From: Solimonas sp.
Lineage (GTDB): Bacteria > Pseudomonadota > Gammaproteobacteria > Nevskiales > Nevskiaceae
Direction of reading: 5' to 3'
NCBI GenBank assembly: GCA_030149365.1
Contig: JASBRP010000026.1
Span: 124,001-188,000, forward strand
Length of the DNA stretch: 64,000 nt
The notes beneath the pieces are model-generated. The model did no database searches. It was not told the DNA's origin and worked only from the letters and a program-made list of their open reading frames with translations. Positions 19,272-27,361 of the stretch are shown here, one piece after another. Position numbers and translations under genes: made by a program. Each line of letters starts with the position of its first letter. Position 1 is the first letter of the stretch.

Positions 19272-19712
19272 ATGGTTGCCAAGCAAAAAACCTTGTTCGA
19301 AGCCTTCAGCCAGCGAGCCCGCTGCGCCAAGCAGGGCAACGTCGTCATGATCGTGGTCGATGGCGGCGGGGCCACGGTGGTCTACACCGACGAGTTCCTT
19401 GGCGCCCAGAAATGGGCCAATTCGAAACTGAGTAGCGGCAACGTGGTGACCGATCGTGGGCGCTTCCTGGAGCAGTTCCAGGTCATGGTGGCGCGTCCGG
19501 GCAGCTTCTGCAGTACCAAGGGCAATGACCGCCAGCTGTTCAAGATGGCCAAGGCCATGCGTGCGGCCGGACACGACCTGGGCGAGTGGGCGCTGCCGCC
19601 TGAGCTGAAGGTCAACAAGCTGGTGGATCCGGACGACATCCAGGCAAAGCCCAAGGCAGCCCCGGCCGAACCGGCGCCGGCCGATGCCGAGGGGCAGGAG
19701 CAGAAGGAATAG
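19272..19712 (+). CDS. Unknown conserved-looking protein, first gene of the MCE operon
   Basis: This 146-residue protein starts at ATG 19272 behind AGGAG. I do not recognise the family. It has no signal peptide or membrane segment. An alpha/beta core (VVMIVVDGGGATVVYTDEF, then a helical RGRFLEQFQVMVARPGSF) is followed by a basic stretch and a disordered tail rich in Ala, Pro and Glu (about residues 118-146). Its stop is only two bases before the GTG of the SpoIIE-type phosphatase, so the two are co-transcribed and probably translationally coupled. Context suggests a role in the signalling part of the operon, but nothing in the sequence shows what it does. Confidence 0.75.
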   Translation: MVAKQKTLFEAFSQRARCAKQGNVVMIVVDGGGATVVYTDEFLGAQKWANSKLSSGNVVTDRGRFLEQFQVMVARPGSFCSTKGNDRQLFKMAKAMRAAGHDLGEWALPPELKVNKLVDPDDIQAKPKAAPAEPAPADAEGQEQKE

Positions 19713-19714
19713 CC

Positions 19715-21436
19715 GTGGCACTGGAGACGCCGGCCGGGAGCAGCCCGGGCACCGACTATCTCTCGCTGTTCGCCGAGTTGCTGGAGGATTTCGCCAGCCT
19801 CGACATCGAGTTGTCCATGGTCAGGCGGGCCCTGGGCCGCATCGCCGAGGCGATGAATGCCGAATCTGCCTCGCTGTTCCTGCTGGAGGGGGAGCACGAC
19901 GATCCCAGGGCACGCCTGGTCTGCCAGGCCTGCGTGGGCCCCAGCGACATCACGGGGCTATCCCTTCCCGTCGGCACCGGCATCGTCGGCCGTACGGTGC
20001 AGCGCGACGAGGCCCAATTGGTGGCCGATACGCGCCTGGACCCCGATTTCGTCCCGCCCTCGGCACAGATGGACTACCAGATACGCTCGCTGATCTGCGC
20101 GCCCCTGAGCGTCAAGGGCCAGCGCCTGGGGGCGGTGGAGGTGGTGAACCGGCGCGACTGCGACAACCTCTTTTCGGAGCGTGATTGCGAGGCCCTGGCC
20201 ACCCTGGCCAATGCGGCGGCGCTGGCTTTGACCAATGCCAGGCTGATGCAGCAGCAGGTGGAGCAGGCCCGCACGCGGCGCGAGCTGGAGCTGGCGGCCA
20301 GCGTGCAGCGGGCACTGCTGCCGCGTGACAGCGTCAGTAGCGACTGGGTGCGCGGCGTGAACCTGCCCGCCCGCGGCGTTTCCGGCGATTTCTACGATGT
20401 GCTGCCGCTGCCCGGCGGCAGCATCGCCTTTGCCCTGGCGGACGTCTCCGGCAAGGGCATGAACGCCGCCCTGGTTGCGGTGAAGGCGGCGACGCTGTTC
20501 CGCAGCGAGGCGCGGCAGATGCGCAAGCCCGGCAAGCTGCTGGCGCGCATCGGCACCGAGCTGATGGAGACCATGTCCCAGGGCATGTTCGTGACCATGG
20601 TCGTGGGGATTTACGACCCGAGGACCTATACCGTGCGCTTCGCCAACGCCGGGCACGAGCCCCCGGTCTGGCGCGATCGCGACGGTCAGTACCATGCCTT
20701 TGCCGCCGAGGAGCCGCCGCTGGGGATCGTGGCGCCGGAGAGCGGGGTCTATCCGGAAACGGTGCTGAGGCTCGATGGCGGCAGCCTCTACCTGTATACC
20801 GACGGCTGCACCGAGAGCCGGGACGAGGGCGGTGCCATGCGCGGTGCCGAGGGCATCCAGGCCCTGATCGGGCGCTATGCCAGCCTGCCGCTGGCCGAGC
20901 GGGTGCAGGCGCTGGCGGACTCGCTGGCGCCGGACGGCGCGGACCTGCGCGACGACATCACCTTGCTGGTGGTGGAGGGCAAGGCGCCGAAGCGCGCGCG
21001 CCGTGACCTGCTGCTGCGCCAGTCCTTCCCCGCGGAAGCCACCCAGCTCAAGGTCATCCGCCATCTGGTGGCCGACATCGCCGGCAAGGCCGGCATGGCC
21101 GCCGAAACCGCCCAGGAACTGGTGCTGGCGGTGGACGAGGCCTGCCAGAACATCATCCGCCACGGCTACCGTGATCACGTGGGCGGCAGGATCGACCTGA
21201 GCATGCGTCGCATCGCCGGGCGCCTGACGGTGGAACTGGTGGACTTCGCGCCGCCGGTCAAACAGGATGAGTGCAAGGGACGGTCGCTGGAGGATCTGCG
21301 GCCTGGGGGCTTGGGGATCTACTTCATGTCGGCCCTGACCGACAGCATGAAATACCTGCGGCCACCGCGCGGGGCCGGCAACCGCCTGGCACTGAGCAAG
21401 CGCCTGGCACGCAAGCAAGACGGGGAGCAGGGATGA
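19715..21436 (+). CDS. GAF - SpoIIE/PP2C phosphatase - HATPase fusion regulator
   Basis: This 573-residue protein starts at GTG 19715, with AAGGA upstream. It has an N-terminal GAF sensor domain (about residues 30-175), a coiled linker, a PP2C/SpoIIE serine phosphatase domain (about 195-420) with metal-binding motifs GDFYDV (about 224), DVSGKG (about 243) and DDITLLV (about 413), and a C-terminal RsbW-like HATPase domain (about 430-560) with DEACQNIIRHGY and GGLGIYF. No membrane segments are present. Such RsbU/RsbW fusions dephosphorylate and may rephosphorylate a STAS anti-anti-sigma partner. The next gene, overlapping by four bases, encodes exactly such a STAS protein. The signal sensed by GAF and the output partner are unknown; the operon suggests the MCE transporter encoded downstream. 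Confidence 0.92.
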   Translation: MALETPAGSSPGTDYLSLFAELLEDFASLDIELSMVRRALGRIAEAMNAESASLFLLEGEHDDPRARLVCQACVGPSDITGLSLPVGTGIVGRTVQRDEAQLVADTRLDPDFVPPSAQMDYQIRSLICAPLSVKGQRLGAVEVVNRRDCDNLFSERDCEALATLANAAALALTNARLMQQQVEQARTRRELELAASVQRALLPRDSVSSDWVRGVNLPARGVSGDFYDVLPLPGGSIAFALADVSGKGMNAALVAVKAATLFRSEARQMRKPGKLLARIGTELMETMSQGMFVTMVVGIYDPRTYTVRFANAGHEPPVWRDRDGQYHAFAAEEPPLGIVAPESGVYPETVLRLDGGSLYLYTDGCTESRDEGGAMRGAEGIQALIGRYASLPLAERVQALADSLAPDGADLRDDITLLVVEGKAPKRARRDLLLRQSFPAEATQLKVIRHLVADIAGKAGMAAETAQELVLAVDEACQNIIRHGYRDHVGGRIDLSMRRIAGRLTVELVDFAPPVKQDECKGRSLEDLRPGGLGIYFMSALTDSMKYLRPPRGAGNRLALSKRLARKQDGEQG

Positions 21437-21732
21437 GTTTCCGCATCAACGAGGAAGGCGGCGCGGCCACGGTGTTCCTGACTGGGGATATCGACCTGGA
21501 AACCTCGCCGCTGGCGCGCCAGACGCTGCTGGAGGCCGTGGGCCGGGGCATGCCGGTGGTGGTCGACATGGGCGGGGTCAGCTACATGGACTCCTCCGGC
21601 ATCGCCAGCCTGGTGGAGGCCTTCCAGAAGGCGAAGTCGGCCGGCCATGAATTCTCCCTGGTGCGCGTCGGCGGCACCGTGCAGAAGGTGCTGGCCCTGG
21701 CGCGCCTGGACAAGGTTTTCCGCATCCTCTGA
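21433..21732 (+). CDS. STAS-domain anti-anti-sigma-type protein
   Basis: This 99-residue protein starts at ATG 21433 in an ATGA overlap with the phosphatase gene; longer frames upstream lie inside that gene and are rejected. The single STAS domain has the fold-defining FLTGDIDLET and the phospho-acceptor loop YMDSSGIAS (residues 51-59); Ser55 corresponds to the serine phosphorylated in SpoIIAA/RsbV. It is probably the substrate of the upstream phosphatase/kinase fusion. It also occupies the place of a MlaB subunit, a STAS protein that binds the MlaF ATPase and is needed for its activity, and mlaE and mlaF homologues start 27 bases further on. Whether it acts on an anti-sigma factor, on MlaF, or both is open. 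Confidence 0.92.
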   Translation: MSFRINEEGGAATVFLTGDIDLETSPLARQTLLEAVGRGMPVVVDMGGVSYMDSSGIASLVEAFQKAKSAGHEFSLVRVGGTVQKVLALARLDKVFRIL

Positions 21733-21759
21733 GATATCCCGCGAACCACCGGTGACCTG

Positions 21760-22548
21760 ATGCGCAATGCGGCGGAGACGATCGGACGCAACACGCTGGC
21801 CGGCATCGCCGAGCTGGGGTTGGCGGCTGTGCTGCTGCTGGAAAGCCTGGGCTGGATCTTCACCGGGGCCCGGCGGCGCCAGCCGGTGCGATTCTCCGCG
21901 GTGCTGGTGCAATGCGTGGACATCGGCCTGCGCGCGCTGCCCATCGTCACGGTGCTGAGCTTTGCCATCGGCGCCATGGTGGCGATCCAGGGCATCCACA
22001 CCCTCAGCATCTTTGGCGCGGAGAGCCAGGTGACCCTGGGCATCGCACTGTCGATCACCCGTGAGTTCGCGCCGCTGATCACCGGCATCCTGGTCGCCGG
22101 CCGCTCCGGCTCGGCACTGGCGGCGCGCCTGGGCACCATGAAGATCAACGAGGAGATCAGCGCGCTGACGGTGATCGGCATCAACCCGGTGCGCTACCTG
22201 GTGGCACCCTCGCTGCTGGCGATGGTGCTGATGGTGCCGCTGCTGACCTGGTACTCCGACATGGTGGCGCTGCTCGGCGCCGGCATCTACGTCTCACTGG
22301 AGCTGGGCATGTCGTTCACTGCCTATCTCGGCGAATTGCGCCTGTACCTGGACAACCACGACATCCTGCATGGTATCGGCAAGAGCGTGTTGTTCGGCAT
22401 GCTGATCACGCTGGTCGGGGTGGTCAATGGCCTGGGGGTCACCGGCGGCGCCGAGGGCGTGGGCCGCATGACCACGCGCTCGGTGGTGCATGCGATCTCG
22501 GCCATCGTGATCACCGACATGGTCTTCACTTTCTTGATGACCCGATGA
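21760..22548 (+). CDS. mlaE: MlaE-family ABC transporter permease
   Basis: This 262-residue inner-membrane permease starts at ATG 21760. It has about five hydrophobic segments and the MlaE/YrbE signatures: SITREFAPLITGILVAGRSGSALAA, a coupling region LGTMKINEEISAL, and a C-terminal GGAEGVG followed by ITDMVFTFL. MlaE permeases move phospholipids or other hydrophobic molecules between the inner membrane and an MCE protein. It overlaps the following ATPase gene by four bases (ATGA). The symbol marks family membership; the substrate and direction of transport are not known, and the operon lacks a periplasmic MlaC carrier. Confidence 0.93.
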   Translation: MRNAAETIGRNTLAGIAELGLAAVLLLESLGWIFTGARRRQPVRFSAVLVQCVDIGLRALPIVTVLSFAIGAMVAIQGIHTLSIFGAESQVTLGIALSITREFAPLITGILVAGRSGSALAARLGTMKINEEISALTVIGINPVRYLVAPSLLAMVLMVPLLTWYSDMVALLGAGIYVSLELGMSFTAYLGELRLYLDNHDILHGIGKSVLFGMLITLVGVVNGLGVTGGAEGVGRMTTRSVVHAISAIVITDMVFTFLMTR

Positions 22549-23354
22549 GCACTGTGATCGAAGTGGACAAGCTGGTGGCCCGCTACGGTGAGCACACCGT
22601 GCTCAAGGGCATCGACCTGCAGGTGCAGTCCGGCGAGATCATGGTGATCATGGGTGGCTCGGGCTCCGGCAAGAGCACGCTGCTGCGCCACCTGCTGGGC
22701 CTGCAGGTGCCGCACTCCGGCCATGTGCGCCTGCTGGGCGAGGACATCAACGCCATCCCCGCGCAGCGCCTGGTGGATCTGCGCCGCAAGATGGGCGTGG
22801 CCTTCCAGGGCGGCGCGCTGTTCAGCTCCATGAGCGTGGGTGAGAACGTCATGCTGCCGCTGCGCGAGCATGCACGGCTGGACGAGTCCACCATGCAGAT
22901 CATGATGCGGCTCAAGCTCGACATCGTGAACCTCGCCGGTTGCGAGAACCTGATGCCGGCACAGCTTTCCGGCGGCATGATCAAGCGCGCCGCCATGGCG
23001 CGCGCCATCATAATGGACCCACGGCTGCTGTTCCTGGACGAGCCCAGCGCCGGCCTGGACCCGGTGGTGGCGGCCTCGCTGGACGAGCTGATCCTGAAGT
23101 TGCGCGATGCCACCGGCATGAGCCTGGTGGTGGTTACGCACGAACTGGAAAGCGCCTTCAAGATCGCCGACCGCATCGCGGTGCTGGACCACGGCGACAT
23201 CCTGGTTTGCGGCAGCGTGGCCGAGGTCAGGGCCAGCTCCAGCGAGCGGGTGCAGGCGCTGCTCAACCGGCGCATCCAGCCGCTGGAACTGAATCCCGAG
23301 GAATACCTGAAGCGCCTCACCGGCGGACCGGTGAGCGGCGGAGCGATCGCATGA
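22545..23354 (+). CDS. mlaF: MlaF-family ABC transporter ATP-binding protein
   Basis: This 269-residue ATPase has Walker A GGSGSGKST (about residues 42-50), the MlaF-type Q loop FQGGALFSSMSVGENV, signature QLSGGMIKRAAMARAI, Walker B LLFLDEPSAGLDP and switch histidine VVVTHEL. It powers the MCE transporter with the permease encoded immediately upstream. The C-terminal extension (about residues 240-269) matches the region by which E. coli MlaF contacts its partner and MlaB, which makes the upstream STAS protein a plausible binding partner. It overlaps both neighbours by four bases. Confidence 0.94.
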   Translation: MSTVIEVDKLVARYGEHTVLKGIDLQVQSGEIMVIMGGSGSGKSTLLRHLLGLQVPHSGHVRLLGEDINAIPAQRLVDLRRKMGVAFQGGALFSSMSVGENVMLPLREHARLDESTMQIMMRLKLDIVNLAGCENLMPAQLSGGMIKRAAMARAIIMDPRLLFLDEPSAGLDPVVAASLDELILKLRDATGMSLVVVTHELESAFKIADRIAVLDHGDILVCGSVAEVRASSSERVQALLNRRIQPLELNPEEYLKRLTGGPVSGGAIA

Positions 23355-24289
23355 TCAACCAAAAATGGAACCTGACGCTGGTCGGCGGCTTCGTGCTGCT
23401 GTGCCTCGCCAGCCTGGTGCTGACGCTGGCCTTCCTGGCCGGCCGCACCGGCAGCACGGAGACCTACTACACGCTCTACAGCAACGTCACCGGACTCAAG
23501 TTCGGCTCCAAGGTGCTGTTCGAAGGTTACCCGGTGGGGCAGGTCGAGGAGATCGAGCCCTTCGAGCAGCAGGGGCAGATGCGTTTTCGCGTGCGCCTGT
23601 CGGTGATCGAGGGCTGGAAGATTCCCAGCGACAGCATCGCGCGCTCCACCGCCAGTGGCGTGCTGGCGCCGCAGACCATCGAGATCTCCGCCGGCGTCAG
23701 CCCGCAGGCGCTGGCGCCCGGCGCGACCATCACCGGTGGCGGCGCCGGTGGGTTGATGTCCACCGTCGAGGGCCTGGCCGGCAACGTCGATGAGCTGACC
23801 GACGAGGCCTTGCTGCCGCTGCTGAAGAACCTCAACACCCAGGTCACCCTGCTCGGCACCATCCTGCAGGAAGACATCCGGCCGCTGGCGCAGAACAGCA
23901 ACAAGGTCATGGCGGCCGCCTCCGCGGAGGTGCCGACGATCCTGGCCAACCTGCAGCGCCTGAGCGAGCGCACCGACCGCATGCTGTCGCCGCAGCGCGT
24001 CGAGGCCCTGGGCCGCACCATCGACAACGCCGACCAGACCATGCTGAGCCTGCGCCACAGCAGCAAGCAACTGGAGCAGGCCACCCCCGACGCGCTGGCG
24101 GCACTGCGCGAGCTGCGCCTGACGCTGGAGAGCCTGTCGCGGCGCTCCGAGTCCATCGCACAGAACGTGGAAAGTAGCACCCGCAACCTGCAGGAATTCA
24201 GCCGCCAGATCCGCCGCAGCCCCGGCACCCTGCTGCGGGCCCCGGAACCGCCGCGCGAAGACGGCCCGCCGGCCGAGGTGAAACCATGA
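23351..24289 (+). CDS. mlaD: MlaD-family MCE protein
   Basis: This 312-residue protein starts at ATG 23351 in an ATGA overlap with the ATPase gene. One N-terminal transmembrane helix (about residues 9-30) anchors it, followed by a single MCE domain (about 38-115) beginning with the typical YYTLYSNVTGLKFGSKVLFEGYPVG. The remainder (about 120-290) is mostly helical with repeated ERTDRMLSP-like and ESLSRRSESI segments, and ends in a Pro/Glu-rich tail. The long helical C-terminus is more like PqiB/LetB-related or Mce-type proteins than the short E. coli MlaD, and could form a needle or tube towards the outer membrane. It binds and guides lipids in the periplasm. Confidence 0.92.
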   Translation: MINQKWNLTLVGGFVLLCLASLVLTLAFLAGRTGSTETYYTLYSNVTGLKFGSKVLFEGYPVGQVEEIEPFEQQGQMRFRVRLSVIEGWKIPSDSIARSTASGVLAPQTIEISAGVSPQALAPGATITGGGAGGLMSTVEGLAGNVDELTDEALLPLLKNLNTQVTLLGTILQEDIRPLAQNSNKVMAAASAEVPTILANLQRLSERTDRMLSPQRVEALGRTIDNADQTMLSLRHSSKQLEQATPDALAALRELRLTLESLSRRSESIAQNVESSTRNLQEFSRQIRRSPGTLLRAPEPPREDGPPAEVKP

Positions 24290-24906
24290 AGCTGCTCCTG
24301 CCGATCCTGCTGGCCGCGCTGCTGGCTGGCTGCCTGTCCGCACCGACGCCGCCACAGGAGGTTTACTACCGTCTGGAGCCTCCCGCTGCCGCGGCCCTCG
24401 GGGCCTTCGCGCCGCGCGTGGTGGTCATGCCTTTCAGTGCGCCCGGCGTCTATGCCGAGCGGCCGCTGCTGTGGGCGCGCGGGTCGGCCCTGCGCCAGTA
24501 CTACCGTCACTTCTGGGCGGAGTCGCCGGGTCTGGAACTGCATGGGGCGCTGGTCGATTCGCTGCGGGCCTCCGGCGCCACCGAGGTCTACACCGCCGGC
24601 AACCGCGTGCGCGGAGATGTTTCCGTGCAACCGGCGATCCGCCAGCTGGAACTGCAGACCGAGGGTGGGCGCCGTGCCGTGCTGTCGCTGGAGTTCCTGG
24701 TCAACGACCGCGAGGGTCGGCCGCTGCGCAACCTGGTGATCAAGGGCGAGCGTCCACTGCCGGAGGGCGCAGAGCCCGAAGTCTACGTGGCGGCGGTGAG
24801 CCAGTTGGCCGGCGAGGCTTTCGCCCGGGTGGCGCGCGAGCTCTGGGCGCTGCAACCGATGTTGGCCACCGGCGCCGACCCTGCGCCGCCGGACGCGCAA
24901 CCCTGA
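24286..24906 (+). CDS. ABC-transport auxiliary lipoprotein (PqiC-like)
   Basis: This 206-residue protein overlaps mlaD by four bases. Its signal peptide ends in a lipobox (LLAGC, Cys16), so it is a lipoprotein; Leu-Ser follows the Cys, which does not give an inner-membrane retention signal. The body matches the ABC_trans_aux/PqiC family (PPQEVYYRLEPP near the start, then VVVMPFSAPGVYAERPLLW and YYRHFWAESP). PqiC is an outer-membrane lipoprotein that receives the periplasmic MCE tunnel, so this protein probably closes the transport path at the outer membrane. It is the last gene of the operon and is convergent with the TonB-like gene, only one base separating the two stops. Confidence 0.88.
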   Translation: MKLLLPILLAALLAGCLSAPTPPQEVYYRLEPPAAAALGAFAPRVVVMPFSAPGVYAERPLLWARGSALRQYYRHFWAESPGLELHGALVDSLRASGATEVYTAGNRVRGDVSVQPAIRQLELQTEGGRRAVLSLEFLVNDREGRPLRNLVIKGERPLPEGAEPEVYVAAVSQLAGEAFARVARELWALQPMLATGADPAPPDAQP

Positions 24907-24907
24907 G

Positions 24908-25573
24908 CTATCGCATCAATCGCCGCGTGGCGTCGGCCAGCACGCTTTCATAGATCGCATCGGGCGTGGCGGCGCAGTCCAGCACCACCTGTTCATAGAG
25001 CTGCGGCAGCGTGCGCAGCACGCGGGCTTTCACCTCGGAGCTTTTGCGGCTGGCCGCTGCAAACACCAGCTCGCCGCTGGTGCGGAAGATCGGCAGATCG
25101 CCGAGGCTGCGCTCCGGTGCGGCCGCCCGGAATTCGGCGACCTCCGCCGTGAGCTGGGAGCAGGGTTGCTGCATCAGCGTCTGCAGGGCCGTGCTGCTGG
25201 CCGTCTGTGCCTGCGCCAGGCGGAAGTCCACCGGCAGGCGCACCAGGGAGGTCACCGGCCGGCCATCGGGACCAAGCTTGGGCTTGAACTGCCACTGGCG
25301 CACCGCTTCCTGGGCCGACTGGTCCAGCGCCGGGTAACCGGAGCTCTGGACGATGCTGACCGAGCCGGCGCTGCCGTCCACCAATACCTGTACGTCCAGC
25401 ATCACGCGCCCCTCGTGGCCGGCCATGCGCTCCGCCTCGGGGTAGACCGGAGCGACGTTCACCGGCGCGGCCGGAGCCGCGAGGGGCGCCGGTGCCGGCA
25501 GGCTGGGGGCAAGCGGCTGCGCGGCCGCGGTACCGGCACAGGCGATCAGCAGCAGGGACAGCAGGGTGCGCAT
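24908..25573 (-). CDS. Periplasmic TonB C-terminal-domain protein
   Basis: This 221-residue protein has a cleavable-looking signal peptide (MRTLLSLLLIACAGTAAAQP) instead of the uncleaved anchor of classical TonB. A Pro/Ala linker leads into a TonB C-terminal domain (about residues 40-115) with APVYPEAERMAGHEGRVML and WQFKPKLGPDGRPV. The second half (about 120-221) is helical and unfamiliar, with two Cys. Without a membrane helix it could not couple to ExbB/ExbD in the normal way, so it is probably a periplasmic protein that uses the domain for binding. No ExbBD genes are nearby. It stands alone between convergent and same-strand neighbours. Confidence 0.85.
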   Translation of the reverse strand: MRTLLSLLLIACAGTAAAQPLAPSLPAPAPLAAPAAPVNVAPVYPEAERMAGHEGRVMLDVQVLVDGSAGSVSIVQSSGYPALDQSAQEAVRQWQFKPKLGPDGRPVTSLVRLPVDFRLAQAQTASSTALQTLMQQPCSQLTAEVAEFRAAAPERSLGDLPIFRTSGELVFAAASRKSSEVKARVLRTLPQLYEQVVLDCAATPDAIYESVLADATRRLMR

Positions 25574-25687
25574 CGGCTCAAGGCTCTTCCATGGAAAACC
25601 GGGTGCATCATGCCATGGCGGCAGGCGATGATCAGGCTCCTGCCGGCGCTCCAGCAGCGCTCGTGCGGGTGATGGCCCTGCGGTGGC

Positions 25688-26206
25688 TCAGGCCGGGTTC
25701 TCCTCGTCCTGCTGATACTGGCCCGAGCGCGCCACGGGCGGTTCCATGGCGGCGCGGCGCATGCGCGCATTGGCCAGGCTGACGCCCCGCACCATCACCT
25801 GGCGGCGCGTCTCCACCACGAAGCCGTGGCGGGCAAAGAAGGGTTCCGCGGTGAGGCTGACGTCGGCGAACAGGCCGCCGATGCGCCGCCGGGTCGCTTC
25901 GGCCAGCAGGTGGCGCATCAGGGCGCTACCCACGCCGTGGCCGGTTTGGCCGCCGGCGACGAAGAACTGGTCGATGTAGCCGGAGTCCTGCAGGTCGGCG
26001 TAGCCGGCGATGCGGCCTTCGATCTCGGCCACGTAGGGGCGGTTGCCACGGATGCGGTTGTTCCACCAGTCCTGGTCATACTCGAGCGGCGCCCAGGCGT
26101 CCAGTTGCTCGGCGGAGTAATTCCGACGGGCGCGCTGGTGCACCGAGGAGTGGAAGACCTCGCGCAACGCGGCTTCTTCCCCAGGGCGATACGCGCGGAT
26201 CAGCAT
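25688..26206 (-). CDS. GNAT-family N-acetyltransferase
   Basis: This 172-residue protein starts at ATG 26206. It begins LIRAYRPGEEAALREVF and has the acetyl-CoA-binding loop GGQTGHGVGSALMRHLL (about residues 86-102), which fits the GNAT pattern (Q/R-x-x-G-x-G/A). The substrate cannot be read from the sequence. It starts two bases after the carbonic anhydrase stop and is the last gene of a VOC-carbonic anhydrase-GNAT operon. Confidence 0.9.
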   Translation of the reverse strand: MLIRAYRPGEEAALREVFHSSVHQRARRNYSAEQLDAWAPLEYDQDWWNNRIRGNRPYVAEIEGRIAGYADLQDSGYIDQFFVAGGQTGHGVGSALMRHLLAEATRRRIGGLFADVSLTAEPFFARHGFVVETRRQVMVRGVSLANARMRRAAMEPPVARSGQYQQDEENPA

Positions 26207-26208
26207 GG

Positions 26209-26835
26209 CTAGGCGGGCGGCAGGCCGTCGAAGAAGTCGACCTTGCCGGTCTCCAGCGAGTACTCGGCGCCGACGACCAGCAGGCCGTCGTTGCGCACGA
26301 GGTTCTCCAGGATCTCAGAGCCCTGGCGCAGCTGATTCACCGAGACCCGCACATTGGCGCGCACGGCCTCGCGCAACAGGGCCGGACGGTCGTGGCGCAG
26401 CGGCGAGTCCATCAGCGGCGAGACCGAAGGGAGGATGCGATCCACGATGGTGCGCAGGTTGAGCGACTGGTTGCCGGCGGGGCGCGTCAACTCGTCCACC
26501 GTGGCTTCCACGGCGCCGCAGCAGGTGTGGCCCAGCACCACCACCAGTCGTGTGCGGAACTTCTCGGCGGCGAATTCCACGCTGCCGATCTGCGTTGGCG
26601 CCACGATGTTGCCGGCCACGCGGATCACGAAGAGGTCTCCCAGGCCCTGGTCGAAGACGATCTCCGCCGGCACGCGCGAGTCCGAGCAGCCGAGGATGAT
26701 GGCGAACGGCTCCTGGCCGTTGGCGAGCTGGTTGCGCCGCGCCGCCTCGGCGGCCGCGTCCATGCTGCGGTCGCCGCAAACGAAGCGGTGGTTGCCTTCC
26801 TGCAGGCGTCGCAGGGATTCCCTGGCGTTGATCAA
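26209..26835 (-). CDS. Beta-class carbonic anhydrase
   Basis: This 208-residue enzyme interconverts CO2 and bicarbonate. Zinc ligands and active-site residues of the beta class are all present: Cys50, Asp52 and Arg54 in CSDSRVP, and His103 and Cys106 in GHTCCGAVE. No signal peptide is seen, so it is cytoplasmic. The start is a TTG at 26835, seven bases after the VOC stop, because no ATG fits the conserved N-terminus (INARESLRRLQEGN). The close packing with VOC and GNAT genes indicates an operon. Confidence 0.93.
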   Translation of the reverse strand: MINARESLRRLQEGNHRFVCGDRSMDAAAEAARRNQLANGQEPFAIILGCSDSRVPAEIVFDQGLGDLFVIRVAGNIVAPTQIGSVEFAAEKFRTRLVVVLGHTCCGAVEATVDELTRPAGNQSLNLRTIVDRILPSVSPLMDSPLRHDRPALLREAVRANVRVSVNQLRQGSEILENLVRNDGLLVVGAEYSLETGKVDFFDGLPPA

Positions 26836-26841
26836 GTCCGT

Positions 26842-27246
26842 CTACTCCGCGATTTCGTCATAACCCCGCCCGAGGAACTGCACGAAGCAGTAGCCGTGCC
26901 CGAACGGATCGGCCATCAGCGCCAGCCGGCCCCAGGCATGCGTGGATACGGGCTGCTCCAGTACCGCGCCGGCGGCCAGTGCGAGCGCTACCGCAGCGTC
27001 GATGTCCGGGGTGACGAAGTCCAGGTGCAGCGGGGTCCAGTGCCGGCCGTAGCGCCGTGTTTCACCCATGGTACCCGAAGCGGGCGAGCCGGCCGGCTTT
27101 TCCAGCAGCCAGAGCGGTGCGGGGCCGCCCAGCATCTCCAGGCCGGTGCTGCCCAGGCGACGCGCGGGCTTCAGGCCGAAGGCTGCCGTGTAGAAGCGCT
27201 CGGCCTTGCCGAGATCGTCGACGTCGAGATTGATCAGGAAGTCCAT
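26842..27246 (-). CDS. VOC (glyoxalase/bleomycin-resistance superfamily) protein
   Basis: This 134-residue protein starts at ATG 27246 behind GGAGG; a longer frame upstream is low-complexity and rejected. It has the paired beta-alpha-beta-beta-beta units of the VOC superfamily: INLDVDDLGKAERFYTAAFG at the start and ALMADPFGHGYCFVQF at the end, with metal-ligand candidates His (HLDF) and later residues. Such proteins include lyases, dioxygenases and antibiotic-binding proteins; nothing here points to a substrate. It is the first gene of the operon with carbonic anhydrase and GNAT. Confidence 0.88.
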   Translation of the reverse strand: MDFLINLDVDDLGKAERFYTAAFGLKPARRLGSTGLEMLGGPAPLWLLEKPAGSPASGTMGETRRYGRHWTPLHLDFVTPDIDAAVALALAAGAVLEQPVSTHAWGRLALMADPFGHGYCFVQFLGRGYDEIAE

Positions 27247-27361
27247 CTTGCCCTCCATGCGCCTGCATCCTTGCGGCGGAGGGCCATACTGCCCGAGTGG
27301 GGCAGCGCAGGGAACAGGGAGGCCGGCCTGGCGGCGGTGCCGCCGGGCCGGCCCTTCAGGC

